From contig WHVD01000093.1 of the NCBI GenBank assembly GCA_015178975.1, positions 124,001 to 188,000 on the forward strand: a stretch of 64,000 nucleotides of DNA. The letters are read 5' to 3'. Positions 44,830 through 55,617 of this stretch are shown here, piece by piece. Position numbers and translations under genes: made by a program. Source of the DNA: Hysterangium stoloniferum (Eukaryota; Basidiomycota; Agaricomycetes; Hysterangiales; Hysterangiaceae). The first letter of the stretch is position 1; each line of letters begins with the position of its first letter. Under the pieces are notes generated by a model that saw only the letters and a program-made list of their open reading frames with translations, had not been told where the DNA came from and made no database searches.

Positions 44830-46162
44830 ATTCTCTCAGGAAATCTCAGCTTTTCGTTCCCAATAGCAGGCATTGGATGTCTGAGCTTTAATCCACATGA
44901 GTTGGAGAGTTTTCAGCTTTCCATCTTTGCTGAAAAGCATTCTTCTATTGTTTCTCTTCTCAATGAGGAGCATTCCCATTGTCAAATTCAAGCTAGGACT
45001 GGCCTGGGGAAGGGTACTATTGGCAGGATCAGTAGGGAGGTAGAGGAGGATAAGGAAAATCATCCTGGTGGCCATTCTTCCAAGCTTTCCCCTTATGATA
45101 AACAGTCAATTATCTGTCAAATCAGCTCTGGGAAGCTTGACAATGCTGTCCAAGCCACCCAATTCATAAATTCCATCATATCTACCTCTGTCACTCCTCA
45201 GACTGTTAGGAATGTGTTGAAAGAAGCTGGCTTTAGGTCAGCAACAAAGAAGAAAGTCCCTATGCTCAAGGGGTCTCATTGTCAGCAACATCTAAAGTTT
45301 GCCCAATACCATGAAAATTGGACTATGGAGAACTGGAAGAGGGTGTTGTGGACTGATGAGACAAAAATCAATAGGATTGGGTCAGATGGGAAGGTATATG
45401 TTTGGAAGCAACAAGGGAAATCAGTATCAGACAGGACCACCACACCAACTATCAAACATGGAGGGGGGAATAACTTGATGGTTTGGGGGTGTATGGGCTG
45501 GAATGGGGTGGGGAAGCTGATAGAGGTGCAGGGGAACATGGATGCAGTATAGTATTGTGAGATTTTGGAGGAGGGAGTGGAAGAGAGCATTGAAAGTTTG
45601 GAGATGGCTGAGGATAACTGGTACTTCCAACAGGACAATGATCCAAAACATACCTCAAAAAAGGCAGACCAGTGGTTTTCTGACAATAACATAATTCCCA
45701 TGAAGTGGCCTGCCTAATCCCCTGATCTAAATCCCATTGAACACCTCTGGCAACACCTCAAGGCCAAACTCCAACAATATGACATACCACCCAAAGGAGT
45801 ACATGAATTATGGGACAGGGTGGCAAAGGAGTGGACTGAAATACCACCAGAGACATGCCAGAAACTAATAGAAAGCATGCCTAGGAGGATACAGGCAGTT
45901 TTAAAGGCAAAGGGGGGTCATACAAAATATTAGATTGTAAAATAATAGAGGGTTCAAAAAACTGCCCCAATGAGTGATTATTTTGTTTGATTTATTGAGC
46001 AATGAGTTTTGATTGGAATCACATAATTTCTTAAGTTGGTAGATAGCCAACATGTTCTAGTATATCATGTGAATTCTTCAGAATTTTTGTTGATGTCATT
46101 CCTTTACACAATATCAATCTTTCTAAAATGCACAAACATTGGGGCAGTTTTTTGATCCACTG
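44830..46162 (+). mobile_element. Tc1/mariner transposon, left end lost, transposase broken
   Basis: The transposase reads from about 44930 (HSSIVSLLNEEHSHCQIQA) through a helix-turn-helix-like RTGLGKGTIGRISREV to the catalytic motifs VLWTDETKINRIG (D1, about 45345), WYFQQDNDPKHTSKK (D2, about 45620) and SPDLNPIEHLW (E, about 45720), ending GGHTKY-stop (45934). The D2-E spacing is 34 residues (DD34E). Two nonsense codons interrupt it: TAG at 45549 and TAA at 45715, the latter in WPA-stop-SPDLN where Gln is usual. The right end is CAGTGGATCAAAAAACTG (reverse complement) next to TA at 46163-46164. No left inverted repeat is seen; it and part of Gypsy F gag were deleted together. Confidence 0.85.
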
Positions 46163-46630
46163 TAAGAGAGCATAAAATTGACTTTTCAACTGTCAGATTT
46201 AAATACAGCAGGTTGATCACAGAAACTAAAATGGCATTGGAGAAGGAAATTCTTCAATTTTTTCAGATCCTTGCCAGTAAATGGTTTGGGTTCTTTGACT
46301 CTGGTGTGGGCTGATTCTTTGCTTTCCTCAGTGGATTTCAAATAGTCAGCAAATTTCACAATGGAGTTGACAAACATCATTTCAGTCAGTTCATCAAAAG
46401 ATTTCTTTTTGTCTGGCTGTTCTTCCACATCATTGTTGGAAACATTGGGAGCATTGGGCTCCTTCACTACCTCAGTAAATTCTTCAATGGAAGCTGATGC
46501 TGTCAGCTGAGTTGGGGTTTTGGGTTGGGTGGTATAAAGTTGCAACAGAGATTGAAGTTAAGATGGTCCTTTGGCAGCTTTGCATTTGGGACCTATGATG
46601 AGTGAGCTGTAGAGTTGAGAGCTGATATAC

Positions 46631-47197
46631 TGTTAAGTACCATGTTGGAACTTATTCTGGAACTATCAGAAAGTCACTGGGAACTCAGAAAACTATCAGA
46701 TAGGGTCAGGACATCGGCTTCAGCTTATGTGCTGTGCCTCTACACAAACACTTGGGAGTCCTTAATTTTAGAGACAGAGACTTATGCTGGGAGATATGGA
46801 TATTCAGAGTTCCAAAGAGTTCTGAATATTGAGCATACAGAAAGACAGAAATTGGAATAAGAAACTAAGTTGATATCAGATCTAAAGTAAAGTACAATTT
46901 GCAGAAACTAATATAGATCATCTCATTATTGTACTACAAATTAGGATCATAATAAGACAGAAATGGAAGTTATTCCAAAACAGGAATACAATAAACAAAT
47001 GAGTGAATACTTGTCAACTGACAAGTTACCATATGTGGAACAAGGATAAAATCTGGATGTACAGGAACTGTGAGTGTTCTGTAGTCAGAAGTCAGGGTCA
47101 GATGCTGAGATGGATGTCATATCAGAGACTTGGGGTGAATGCCAGAATGTTTCAGATAATATCAGATATTGACAATATCTGGGAATGGGTCATAACA
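46631..47197 (-). repeat. Family D LTR, reverse, diverged
   Basis: TGTTAAGTACCATG…GGGTCATAACA, the reverse complement of 18936-19498 with many transitions. Shared LTR core at 46709-46740. No matching duplication (TATAC versus GTTCC). Confidence 0.75.
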
Positions 47198-47700
47198 GTT
47201 CCAAAGAGTTCTGAACACTAAGCACACAGAAAGATGGAAGGAATAAGAAACTAAATTGATATCAGATCTAAGGTGTAGTACAAATGTGCTGGGTTAATAT
47301 AGATGTTATTGTTATTGTATTACAAACTAGGATTGCAATAAGATGAGATTAGGAATGCAGATTCTGCAATGGGAACATAATAAGGGAATGGGTGGACAGT
47401 AGTCATGGACCAATTACCAAATGCAGAACAAAGAGTGAGATTCAGAAGTACAGGATCTAGTAATGTTCTGTGGATGGAAGTTGTATTGGGAAGTTGCAAT
47501 GAAAATGTACAGAAGATTGAAGTATCCAGGAATGGAGCATAACAGAGGCCAAATGACAGGGATCCTAACAAAACCTTCCCCTGCATCACCTTGATCTTTT
47601 CATTGTTGTCACTGTTGTTGTCAATGAAAAGTGGTTGAGATACCATTGAAGTGGAAGAAAAAGGGCAAGAGATATTGAAATAAGAAAATTTAAAATTTAA
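47198..47700 (-). repeat. Partial family D-like LTR and retroelement 3' remnant
   Basis: 47198-47547 repeats the second half of the preceding family D sequence (TTCCAAAGAGTTCTGAACA…GGAGCATAACA). 47560-47650 reads on the minus strand as NEKIKVMQGKVLLG with a purine-rich AGGGGAAGG, like the 3' end of a Gypsy internal region abutting an LTR. Confidence 0.45.
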
Positions 47701-48497
47701 AATTTAATATTCAACAGGTGCACATGACTAAAAAAACCTTAGGCAACATTATTCACCCAAGCAAACACATTGTACTACATCATTTTCTAGAAGGTTCTCA
47801 CAGGGGCTCAACCCAGTGGGAGAGTAGATTAGGAACCATCATTTCAGGACCCTCCTTGCAGTATTCACCCTTCCAGCAACCTACTGTTTTATGCCTCTGA
47901 CATCAGTGTCCTGACAAATGATGCTCAAGCAATTTTCTTTTTGGAAATTATGCTCTCCCATGTCTGTTCCTGATGGCTCTCCACTATTCTTTATATCATT
48001 CCTTTGTGTTCCTCAGCTTTTTGTACTCCTATTGTTTCTGTCTACTCATACCTTTGATCTGCCCCTTGTTTGATCTGTTCCATCCTTCTGTCACTTTCCA
48101 TTATTCCATTTTTGGAACCTGCCATGTTCTGTATCACTCTGTTCTTCCATTCTAGTTTAGTATAAAGTCTCTACCTGTATTCTACTATTCCTCAGTTTAA
48201 ATATTAACTTAGGTATTCCTCCATTCTGTTATTAATGTCTTGTACTCTAGTCTTCAGCAAGTCTGAGGCTCTAGTCATTGTCAATCTTAGACTCTGGCCC
48301 TCCAGCTATCAGCTAAGTGTTGATACTTTGTTTGAATTGTACTTCTTGCTTGTTTCTGAAATACCACAACATCCAGACAGTTCATCCAAGGGTGCAACAC
48401 ATAAGTTGAAGCCAAGCTCCACTGATCTTTAAAACCAGATCCCAGTTAAGTACTCCTGGTCTTCTGCCTAGTTTCCCTTGTTCCCAACACCTTAACA
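47701..48497 (+). repeat. LTR family H, first copy (start uncertain)
   Basis: Ends CAACACCTTAACA at 48497 and contains the shared LTR core in the variant ACACATAAGTTGAAGCCAAG (48389-48420). The second copy follows directly and is split by the family G LTR. The exact start is not visible. Confidence 0.5.
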
Positions 48498-48704
48498 GCC
48501 TTCCACTATTCCCTGTATCATTTACCTGTGGTATTCACTTTTCTTTTGAATTATTATTGTTTTGTTTAATTTCTCTATTCATCACTTTGATCTGTTAATT
48601 GTTTTCTATCCCCTACTCTTCCAACTATTGCTTGTAATTCTGTTTCAGAACTCCATCATGTTCCATATCATTCCATTTCTCCATATCTAGTTGTATAAAG
48701 TCCT
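48498..48704 (+). repeat. LTR family H, second copy, left part
   Basis: Continues at 55618-55949 beyond the family G insertion; both halves together match the first family H copy (TTCCACTATTC…; CTCTACCTGTA…; …CACCTTAACA). Confidence 0.6.
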
Positions 48705-48952
48705 TGTGATGTATCAATATTATCTCATAATATTCTCTTAATTTTCTTTGAATTATTTAATATTTTCTCGAATTTCTATTGTATTTTTATTATGTTTATT
48801 GTGAAAAATAGGCCTTATTCCTTTTAACTTCGCATAAATAATAGCATATATGAACTCATATTATGCTATTATATCTTAGTTAATTTATTATAATTTTTTA
48901 ACTAATTATTTATATTTTATTTACTTAGTTATTACCTTTCGGCACCTTGCTA

Positions 48953-49640
48953 CACTGGAGGCACCCCAAGATTTTTGGATTTGCAAAACCTTCAGAAAAT
49001 CTTGCTATTTGGCCAAATTTGCTAAGCATTCTTTGAACTGGAAAAACTGTTTGAAAATCTTGGGTTTTAGTAGGTTTTTCTGAGGACAAAAATTGTATCT
49101 GAAAACCCTAAAAATGGTGATCAGGAAATTCTAAGGAAACATTGTTGGAAATAGCCTATTTTCTGTGGATTTTCTAAATAGGAAAATTCTTAAAAAACCC
49201 TGGGTTTTGTTAGGGTTTTTCCACCCAACAGAATTCTATGAAAAATGTAATAATTTGCCTAGAGAAATCAATTGAAAACCACATATTTCTACTCAATTTT
49301 TCTGCTCAGGGAATTGGGTGAAAACTGTAATTTTTTGCCAGGAAAATCTTGTGCCAACACAAAGTTTTGTTAATGTTTTGTCAAGGGGAAAACCATAATA
49401 AAATTGACAATTTAATTATATGGGAAATCATTGAATAATTATAGATTTCAATAAGATTTTCCTTGACCACAAACACTATGGAAATTCAAAAAATGTGTTG
49501 GTGAAATCTTGAAGAAATGAACAATTTCACATGAGTTTCTTAAAGGTTTTTCAAGATGAGAAACCTTGAACTGATTTTTCCTGATTGAGCATGATTCACA
49601 ATTGTTTGGAATGGTACAGTGGGATTCACAAATAATTAAG
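48953..49640 (+). repeat. Left inverted arm of palindromic element
   Basis: AT-rich arm with recurring AAAATCTTG and GGTTTT…CC motifs; near-identical in inverse orientation to 53827-54510 with scattered substitutions. Confidence 0.9.
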
Positions 49641-51790
49641 AGGATTGTTTTAGATTCAGGTAGATTCTTTTAGATTCAAATAGATTCAAATAGATTCAGA
49701 TAGATTCTTTGAGATTCAGATAGATTCTTTGAGATTCAGATAGATTCTTTGAGATTCAGATAGATTCTTTGAGATTCAGATAGATTCTTTTAGATTCACA
49801 TAGATTCAGATAGATTCACATAGATTCACATAGATTCACATAGATTGACATAGATTCACATAGATTCACATAGATTCAGATAGATTATTTTAGATTCTTT
49901 TAGATTCACATAGATTCACATAGATTCACATAGATTCATTTAGATTCAGATAGATTCAGATAGATTCAGATAGATTCAGATAGATTCAGATAGATTCAGA
50001 TAGATTCAGATAGATTCAGATAGATTCAGATAGATTCAGATAGATTCTTTTATATTCACATAGATTCAGATAGATTCTTTTAGATTCAGATAGATTCTGT
50101 TAGATTCAGATAGATTCAGATAGATTCAGATAGACTCTTTTAGATTCAGATAGATTCTTTTAGATTCTTTTAGATTCACATAGATTCAGATAGATTCTTT
50201 TAGATTCAGATTGATTCTTTTAGATTCACATAGATTCAGATAGATTCTTTTAGATTCTTTTAGATTCACATAGATTCATTTAGATTCAGATAGATTCTTT
50301 TATATTCAGATAGATTCTTTTAGATTCACATAGATTCAGATAGATTCTTTTAGATTCAGATAGATTCTTTTAGATTCAGATAGCTTCTTTGAGATTCAGA
50401 TAGATTCTTTTAGATTCAGATAGATTCTCTTAGATTCACATAGACTGTTTTAGATTCACATAGATTCTTGTAGATTCACATAGATTCAGGTAGATTCTTT
50501 TAGATTCAGATAGATTCTTTTAGATTCACATAGATTCAGATAGATTCAGATAGATTCAGATAGATTCAGATAGATTCAGATAGATTCTTTTAGATTCACA
50601 TAGATTCAGATAGATTCTTTTAGATTCAGATAGATTCTGTTAGATTCAGATAGATTCAGATAGATTCAGATAGACTCTTTTAGATTCACATAGATTCAGA
50701 TAGATTCTTTTATATTCTTTTAGATTCTTTTAGATTCTTTTAGATTCTTTTAGATTCAGATAGATTCTTTTAGATTCAGATAGATTCTTTTAGATTCAGA
50801 TTGATTCTTTTAGATTCACATAGATTCAGATAGATTCTTTTAGATTCTTTTAGATTCACATAGATTCATTTAGATTCAGATAGATTCTTTTATATTCAGA
50901 TAGATTCTTTTAGATTCACATAGATTCAGATAGATTCTTTTAGATTCAGATAGCTTCTTTGAGATTCAGATAGATTCTTTTAGATTCAGATAGATTCTCT
51001 TAGATTCACATGGACTGTTTTAGATTCACATAGATTCTTGTAGATTCACATAGATTCTTTTAGATTCAGATAGATTCACATAGATTCAGGTAGATTCTTT
51101 TAGATTCAGATAGATTCTTTTAGATTCACATAGATTCAGATAGATTCAGATAGATTCAGATAGATTCAGATAGATTCAGATAGATTCAGATAGATTCAGA
51201 TAGATTCACATAGGTTCAGATAGATTCTTTTAGATTCTTTTGGATTCAGATAGATTCAGATAGATTCTCTAAGATTCAGGTAGATTCAGTGAGATTCACA
51301 TAGATTCAGATAGATTATTTTAGATTCAGGTAGATTCTTGTAGATTCAGATAGATTCTTTTAGATTCACATAGATTCAGATAGATTCATTTAGATTCAGA
51401 TAGATTCTTTTAGATTCTTTTAGATTCACATAGATTCAGATTGATTCATTTAGATTCATTTAGATTCAGATAGATTCTTTTAGATTCTTTTAGATTCAGA
51501 TAGATTCAAATAGATTCAAATAGATTCAGATAGATTCAAATAGATTCTTTTAGATTCAGATTGATTCTTTTAGATTCTTTTAGATTCACATAGATTCAGA
51601 TAGATTCTTTTAGATTCTTTTAGATTCATATAGATTCAGATAGATTCTTTTAGATTCACATAGATTCAGATAGATTCAGATAGATTCTCTTAGATTCACA
51701 TAGACTCTTTTAGATTCACATAGATTCTTTTAGATTCACATAGATTCAGATGGATTCTTTTAGATTCAGATAGATTCTTTTAGATTCACC
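49641..51790 (+). repeat. 10-bp satellite TAGATTCNNN, left array
   Basis: About 215 units of TAGATTC followed by three variable bases (mainly AGA, TTT, ACA; also ATT, AAA). Units stay in exact 10-bp register for 2.15 kb with no net insertion or deletion. Blocks of units are themselves duplicated: 50200-50460 resembles 50790-51020. Confidence 0.95.
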
Positions 51791-53826
51791 CTAAACCATA
51801 AAAAAATCTAAGAGAATCTATATATCTGAATCTATGTGAATCTAAAAGGATCTGTGTGAATCTATCTGAATCTATCTAAATCTATCTGAATCTATTGGAA
51901 TCTAAAAGAATGTATGTGAATCTAAAAGAATCTATGTGAATCTAAAAGAGTCTATGTGAATCTAAGAGAATCTATCTGAATCTATCTGAATCTATTTGAA
52001 TCTATCTGAATCTAAAAGAATCTAAAAGAATCTATCTGAATCTAAATAAATCTATCTGAATCTAAAAGAATCTAAAAGAATCTATCTGAATCTACAAGAA
52101 TCTACCTGAATCTAAAAGAATCTATCTGAATCTATGTGAATCTAAAAGAATCTATCTGAATCTATGTGAATCTAAAAGAATCTATCTGAATCTATGTGAA
52201 TCTAAAAGAATCTATCTGAATCTATGTGAATCTAAAAGAATCTATCTGAATCTACAAGAATCTACCTGAATCTAAAATAATCTATCTGAATCTATGTGAA
52301 TCTCACTGAATCTACCTGAATCTTAGAGAATCTATCTGAATCTAAAAGAATCTAAAAGAATCTATCTGAATCTAAAAGAATCTATCTGAATCTAAAAGAA
52401 TCTATCTGAATCTAAAAGAATCTATCTGAATCTAAAAGAATCTATCTGAATCTATGTGAATCTAAAAGAATCTAAAAGAATCTATCTGAATCTATGTGAA
52501 TCTATGTGAATCTAAAAGAATCTATCTGAATCTACAAGAATCTACCTGAATCTAAAAGAATCTATCTGAATCTATGTGAATCTAAAAGAGTCTATCTGAA
52601 TCTATCTGAATCTATCTGAATCTAACAGAATCTATCTGAATCTAAAAGAATCTATCTGAATCTACAAGAATCAATCTGAATCTAAAAGAATCTATCTGAA
52701 TCTAAAAGAATTTATCTGAATCTAAAAGAATCTATCTGGATCTAAAAGAATATATGTGAATCTAAAAGAATCTATCTGAATCTAAAAGAATCTATGTGAA
52801 TCTAAAAGAGTCTATGTGAATCTATGTGAATCTAAAAGAATCAATCTCAATCTATGTGAATCTAAAAGAATCTAAAAGAATCTTTATGAATCTAAAAGAA
52901 TCTTTATGAATCTAAAAGAATCTTTATGAATCTAAAAGAATCTTTATGAATCTAAAAGAATCTTTATGAATCTAAAAGAATCTTTATGAATCTAAAAGAA
53001 TCTTTATGAATCTAAAAGAATCTTTATGAATCTAAAAGAATCTATGTGAACCCTAAACCCTAAACCCAAAAGAATCTATGTGAATCTAAGAGAATCTATC
53101 TGAATCTATTTGAATCTATTTGAATCTATCTGAATCTAAAAGAATCTAAAAGAATCTATCTGAATCTAAATGAATCTAAATGAATCAATCTGAATCTATG
53201 TGAATCTAAAAGAATCTATCTGAATCTAAAAGAATCTAAAAGAATCTATCTGAATCTAAAAGAATCTAAAAGAATCTATCTGAATCTAAAAGAATCTATC
53301 TGAATCTATGTGAATCTAAAAGAATCAATCTGAATCTATGTGAATCTAAACGAATCTAAAAGAATCTATCTGAATCTAAAAGAATCTAAAAGAATCTATC
53401 TGAATCTAAAAGAATCTTTATGAATCTAAAAGAATCTATGTGAACCCTAAACCCTAAACCCAAAAGAATCTATGTGAATCTAAAAGAGTCTATGTGAATC
53501 TAAGAGAATCTATCTGAATCTAAAAGAATCTAAAAGAATCTATCTGAATCTAAAAGAATCTAAAAGAATCTATCTGAATCTAAAAGAATCTATCTGCATC
53601 TAAATGAATCTATCTGAATCTATGTGAATCTAAAAGAATCTATCTGAATCTATGTGAATCTAACAGAATCTATCTGAATCTACAAGAATCTACCTGAATC
53701 TAAAATAATCTATCTGAATCTATGTGAATCTCACTGAATCTATCTGAATCTTAAAGAATCTACCTGAATCTAAAAGAATCTATCTGAATCTAAAAGAATC
53801 TACCTGAATCTAAAACAATCCTCTTA
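51791..53826 (-). repeat. 10-bp satellite, right array (inverted)
   Basis: The same satellite as GAATCTANNN. In exact register from 51841 to 53050, then shifted by short telomere-like CCCTAAACCCTAAACCC tracts at about 53051-53068 and 53446-53462; a single CCCTAAACC sits at the centre (51789). Includes a local TTTATGAATCTAAAAGAATC higher-order repeat (52880-53040). Confidence 0.95.
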
Positions 53827-54510
53827 AATATTTGTGAATCCCACTGTACCATTCCAAACAATTGTGAATCATGCTCAATCAGGAAAAATCAGTTCAAGGT
53901 TTCTCATCTTGAAAAACCTTTAAGAAACTCATGTGAAATTGTTAATTTCTTCAAGATTTCACCAACACATTTTTTGAATTTCCATAGTGTTTATGGCCAA
54001 GGAAAATCTTATTGAAATCTATAATTATTCAATGATTTCCCATATAATTAAATTGTCAATTTCATTATGGTTTTCCCCTTGACAAAACATTAACAAACCT
54101 TTGTCTTGGCACAAGATTTTCCTCGCAAAAAACTACAGTTTTCACCCAATTCCCTGAGCAGAAAAATTGAGTAGAAATATGTGGTTTTCAATTGATTTCT
54201 CTAGGCAAATTATTACAGTTTTGATAGAATTCTGTTGGGTGGAAAAACCCTAACAAAACCCAGGGTTTTTTAAGAATTTTCCTATTTAGAAAATCCACAG
54301 AAAATAGGCTATTTCCAACAATGTTTCCCTAGAATGTCCTGATCAACATTTTTAGGGTTTTCAGATACAATTTTTGTCCTCAGAAAAACCTACTAAAACC
54401 CAAGATTTTTGAACAGTTTTTCCAGTTCAAAGAATGCTTAGCAAATTTGGCCAAATAGCAAGATTTTCTGAAGGTTTTGCAAATCCAAACATCTTGGGGT
54501 GCCTCCAGTG
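53827..54510 (-). repeat. Right inverted arm of palindromic element
   Basis: Inverse copy of 48953-49640, ending CTTGGGGTGCCTCCAGTG. Confidence 0.9.
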
Positions 54511-55617
54511 CTACAGCCTAGTTTGCGCATTTTTGGTGTCATGTGACTTATTAGATAAGCCTCCAGTGCCGGGATGTCACACGAGTCACGAATGTGACGA
54601 CCCGAGTCACACAAGTCACGAATGTGACTACTCGAGTCACACAAGTCACGATTGTGACTACCCGAGTCACACAAGTCACGAACGTGACTACCCGAGTCAT
54701 TATTAGGTTCCGCCGACTCATCGTTTGCTTCCGTCCCGGGACCGCGGCCTTGAACCTTCATGTTCAAGCAAGAGGTTAGAACCCTTGTCTCAGAGAAGGG
54801 AATCACATGATAAACAAAGGGTAAATAATGAGTAGAATATGAGGTCATTATGATCTCACTAATGACCTCATAAACTAAATAGTTAGCTAATCATTGAGTT
54901 GTCAAAATGTATATAAGGAGGGCCAAGTTTCCAATAAAATCTTATCACACACACATTTGCAGCACAGCACCAGCTTATTTAATCATCCTAAGGACAATAA
55001 TAGCCTTAGTCTGATACACTCACTGCAAGCACCTACACTTGCAGCATCTTGAATCTTTGTCAGCAACTCTTGGACTTAGCTAATCATCTAAGTTCCCCAG
55101 CCTCACAGCTACCCTTTAGGCTTATTAATTAGATAATAAACCTAATAAGTATCTAAGTATCCTTACTGAAATCCCTGCCAATACTAGATTACTCAAGGCC
55201 CAGCCCTAAGTTTATTGAATTAATCAAGTACAAGCACTCAGATAATCCAATACAATTTATTTTCTCTATTAATAAATTATTTAACACCTTGTTAAATAAC
55301 TATTAATAGTTACAAATAAGCATACAAGAATCCGAAGCTCTTATATCAAGTCTCTGCCAAGTTACTGCACATATATTCAGCTTCCAGCCCCTATTCTCAA
55401 GGAATAGTTCTTGTATTTGCTAAAAGAGTCATACACAGTTCTATTGAACCTTTCAATAATCAAAATAAGCATTGATTTGAGTTGTTTAAGCTTCATAGCG
55501 CAGCTCATTAATCTATCAGTATTTAAATTACTGGACCTTTGCTTGTTTTATTGTTGAAGCTCTGTGACACTATAGCATATATTGAGCTATCTAAGAGAAT
55601 CCCCTGAATACATTACA

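Larger units (their letters stand above)
39521..46545 (-). pseudogene. Second Ty3/Gypsy gag-pol (family F), nested and broken
   Basis: Minus-strand order: gag start with VKEPKPFTGKDLKKLKNFLL (about 46290); zinc knuckle CLFCGKGRHKVSNC (about 44590); protease and linker region 44450-43674 (one piece contains DLEGVPKKYHDFMDIFS); RT with [20 protein letters not shown] (about 43310) and [15 protein letters not shown] (about 43170), continuing at 39688 with DEQVCKVFRRL and YLGFIIRSDGLHMDK (about 39580), then cut at 39521. Removing 39689-43149 with one TGAAG joins the frame exactly at PTLH-DEQV. A Tc1/mariner copy has replaced part of gag. Integrase is absent. Confidence 0.85.
48953..54510. mobile_element. 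Palindromic (foldback) element with satellite core, CACTG ends
   Basis: 5558 bp bounded by CACTGGAGGCACCCCAAGA and its inverted copy, flanked by the 3-bp duplication CTA (48950-48952 and 54511-54513). The outer ~690 bp on each side are near-perfect inverted repeats (48953-49640 and 53827-54510). The interior is two opposed arrays of a 10-bp satellite. No open frame longer than 60 codons exists inside. CACTG ends with 3-bp duplications fit the CACTA (CMC) superfamily; satellite-like subterminal repeats are known in CACTA elements, but arms and arrays of this size are unusual. Assignment to CACTA is an inference; an autonomous partner would be needed. Confidence 0.75.
48705..55617 (+). repeat. 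Solo LTR, family G, containing a palindromic element
   Basis: TGTGATGTATCAAT…GAATACATTACA, perfect duplication GTCCT (48700-48704 and 55618-55622). Closely matches 39945-41240 once 48953-54510 and one CTA are removed. Has four 30-bp GTCACGAATGTGAC-type units (54577-54700), versus two in the other copy. Confidence 0.9.

Noticed and set aside
53051..53462. Chromosome end (true telomere)
   Set aside because: Tracts are two to three units long, internal to an array, and followed by 10 kb of normal sequence including genes.
49641..53826. CRISPR array
   Set aside because: Unit is only 10 bp with 3-bp variable parts, no spacers of CRISPR length, and the genome is eukaryotic.
48953..54510. Plain tandem satellite rather than a transposon
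   Set aside because: The inverted unique arms, CACTGG ends, 3-bp duplication and deduced empty site in another LTR copy indicate a discrete inserted element.
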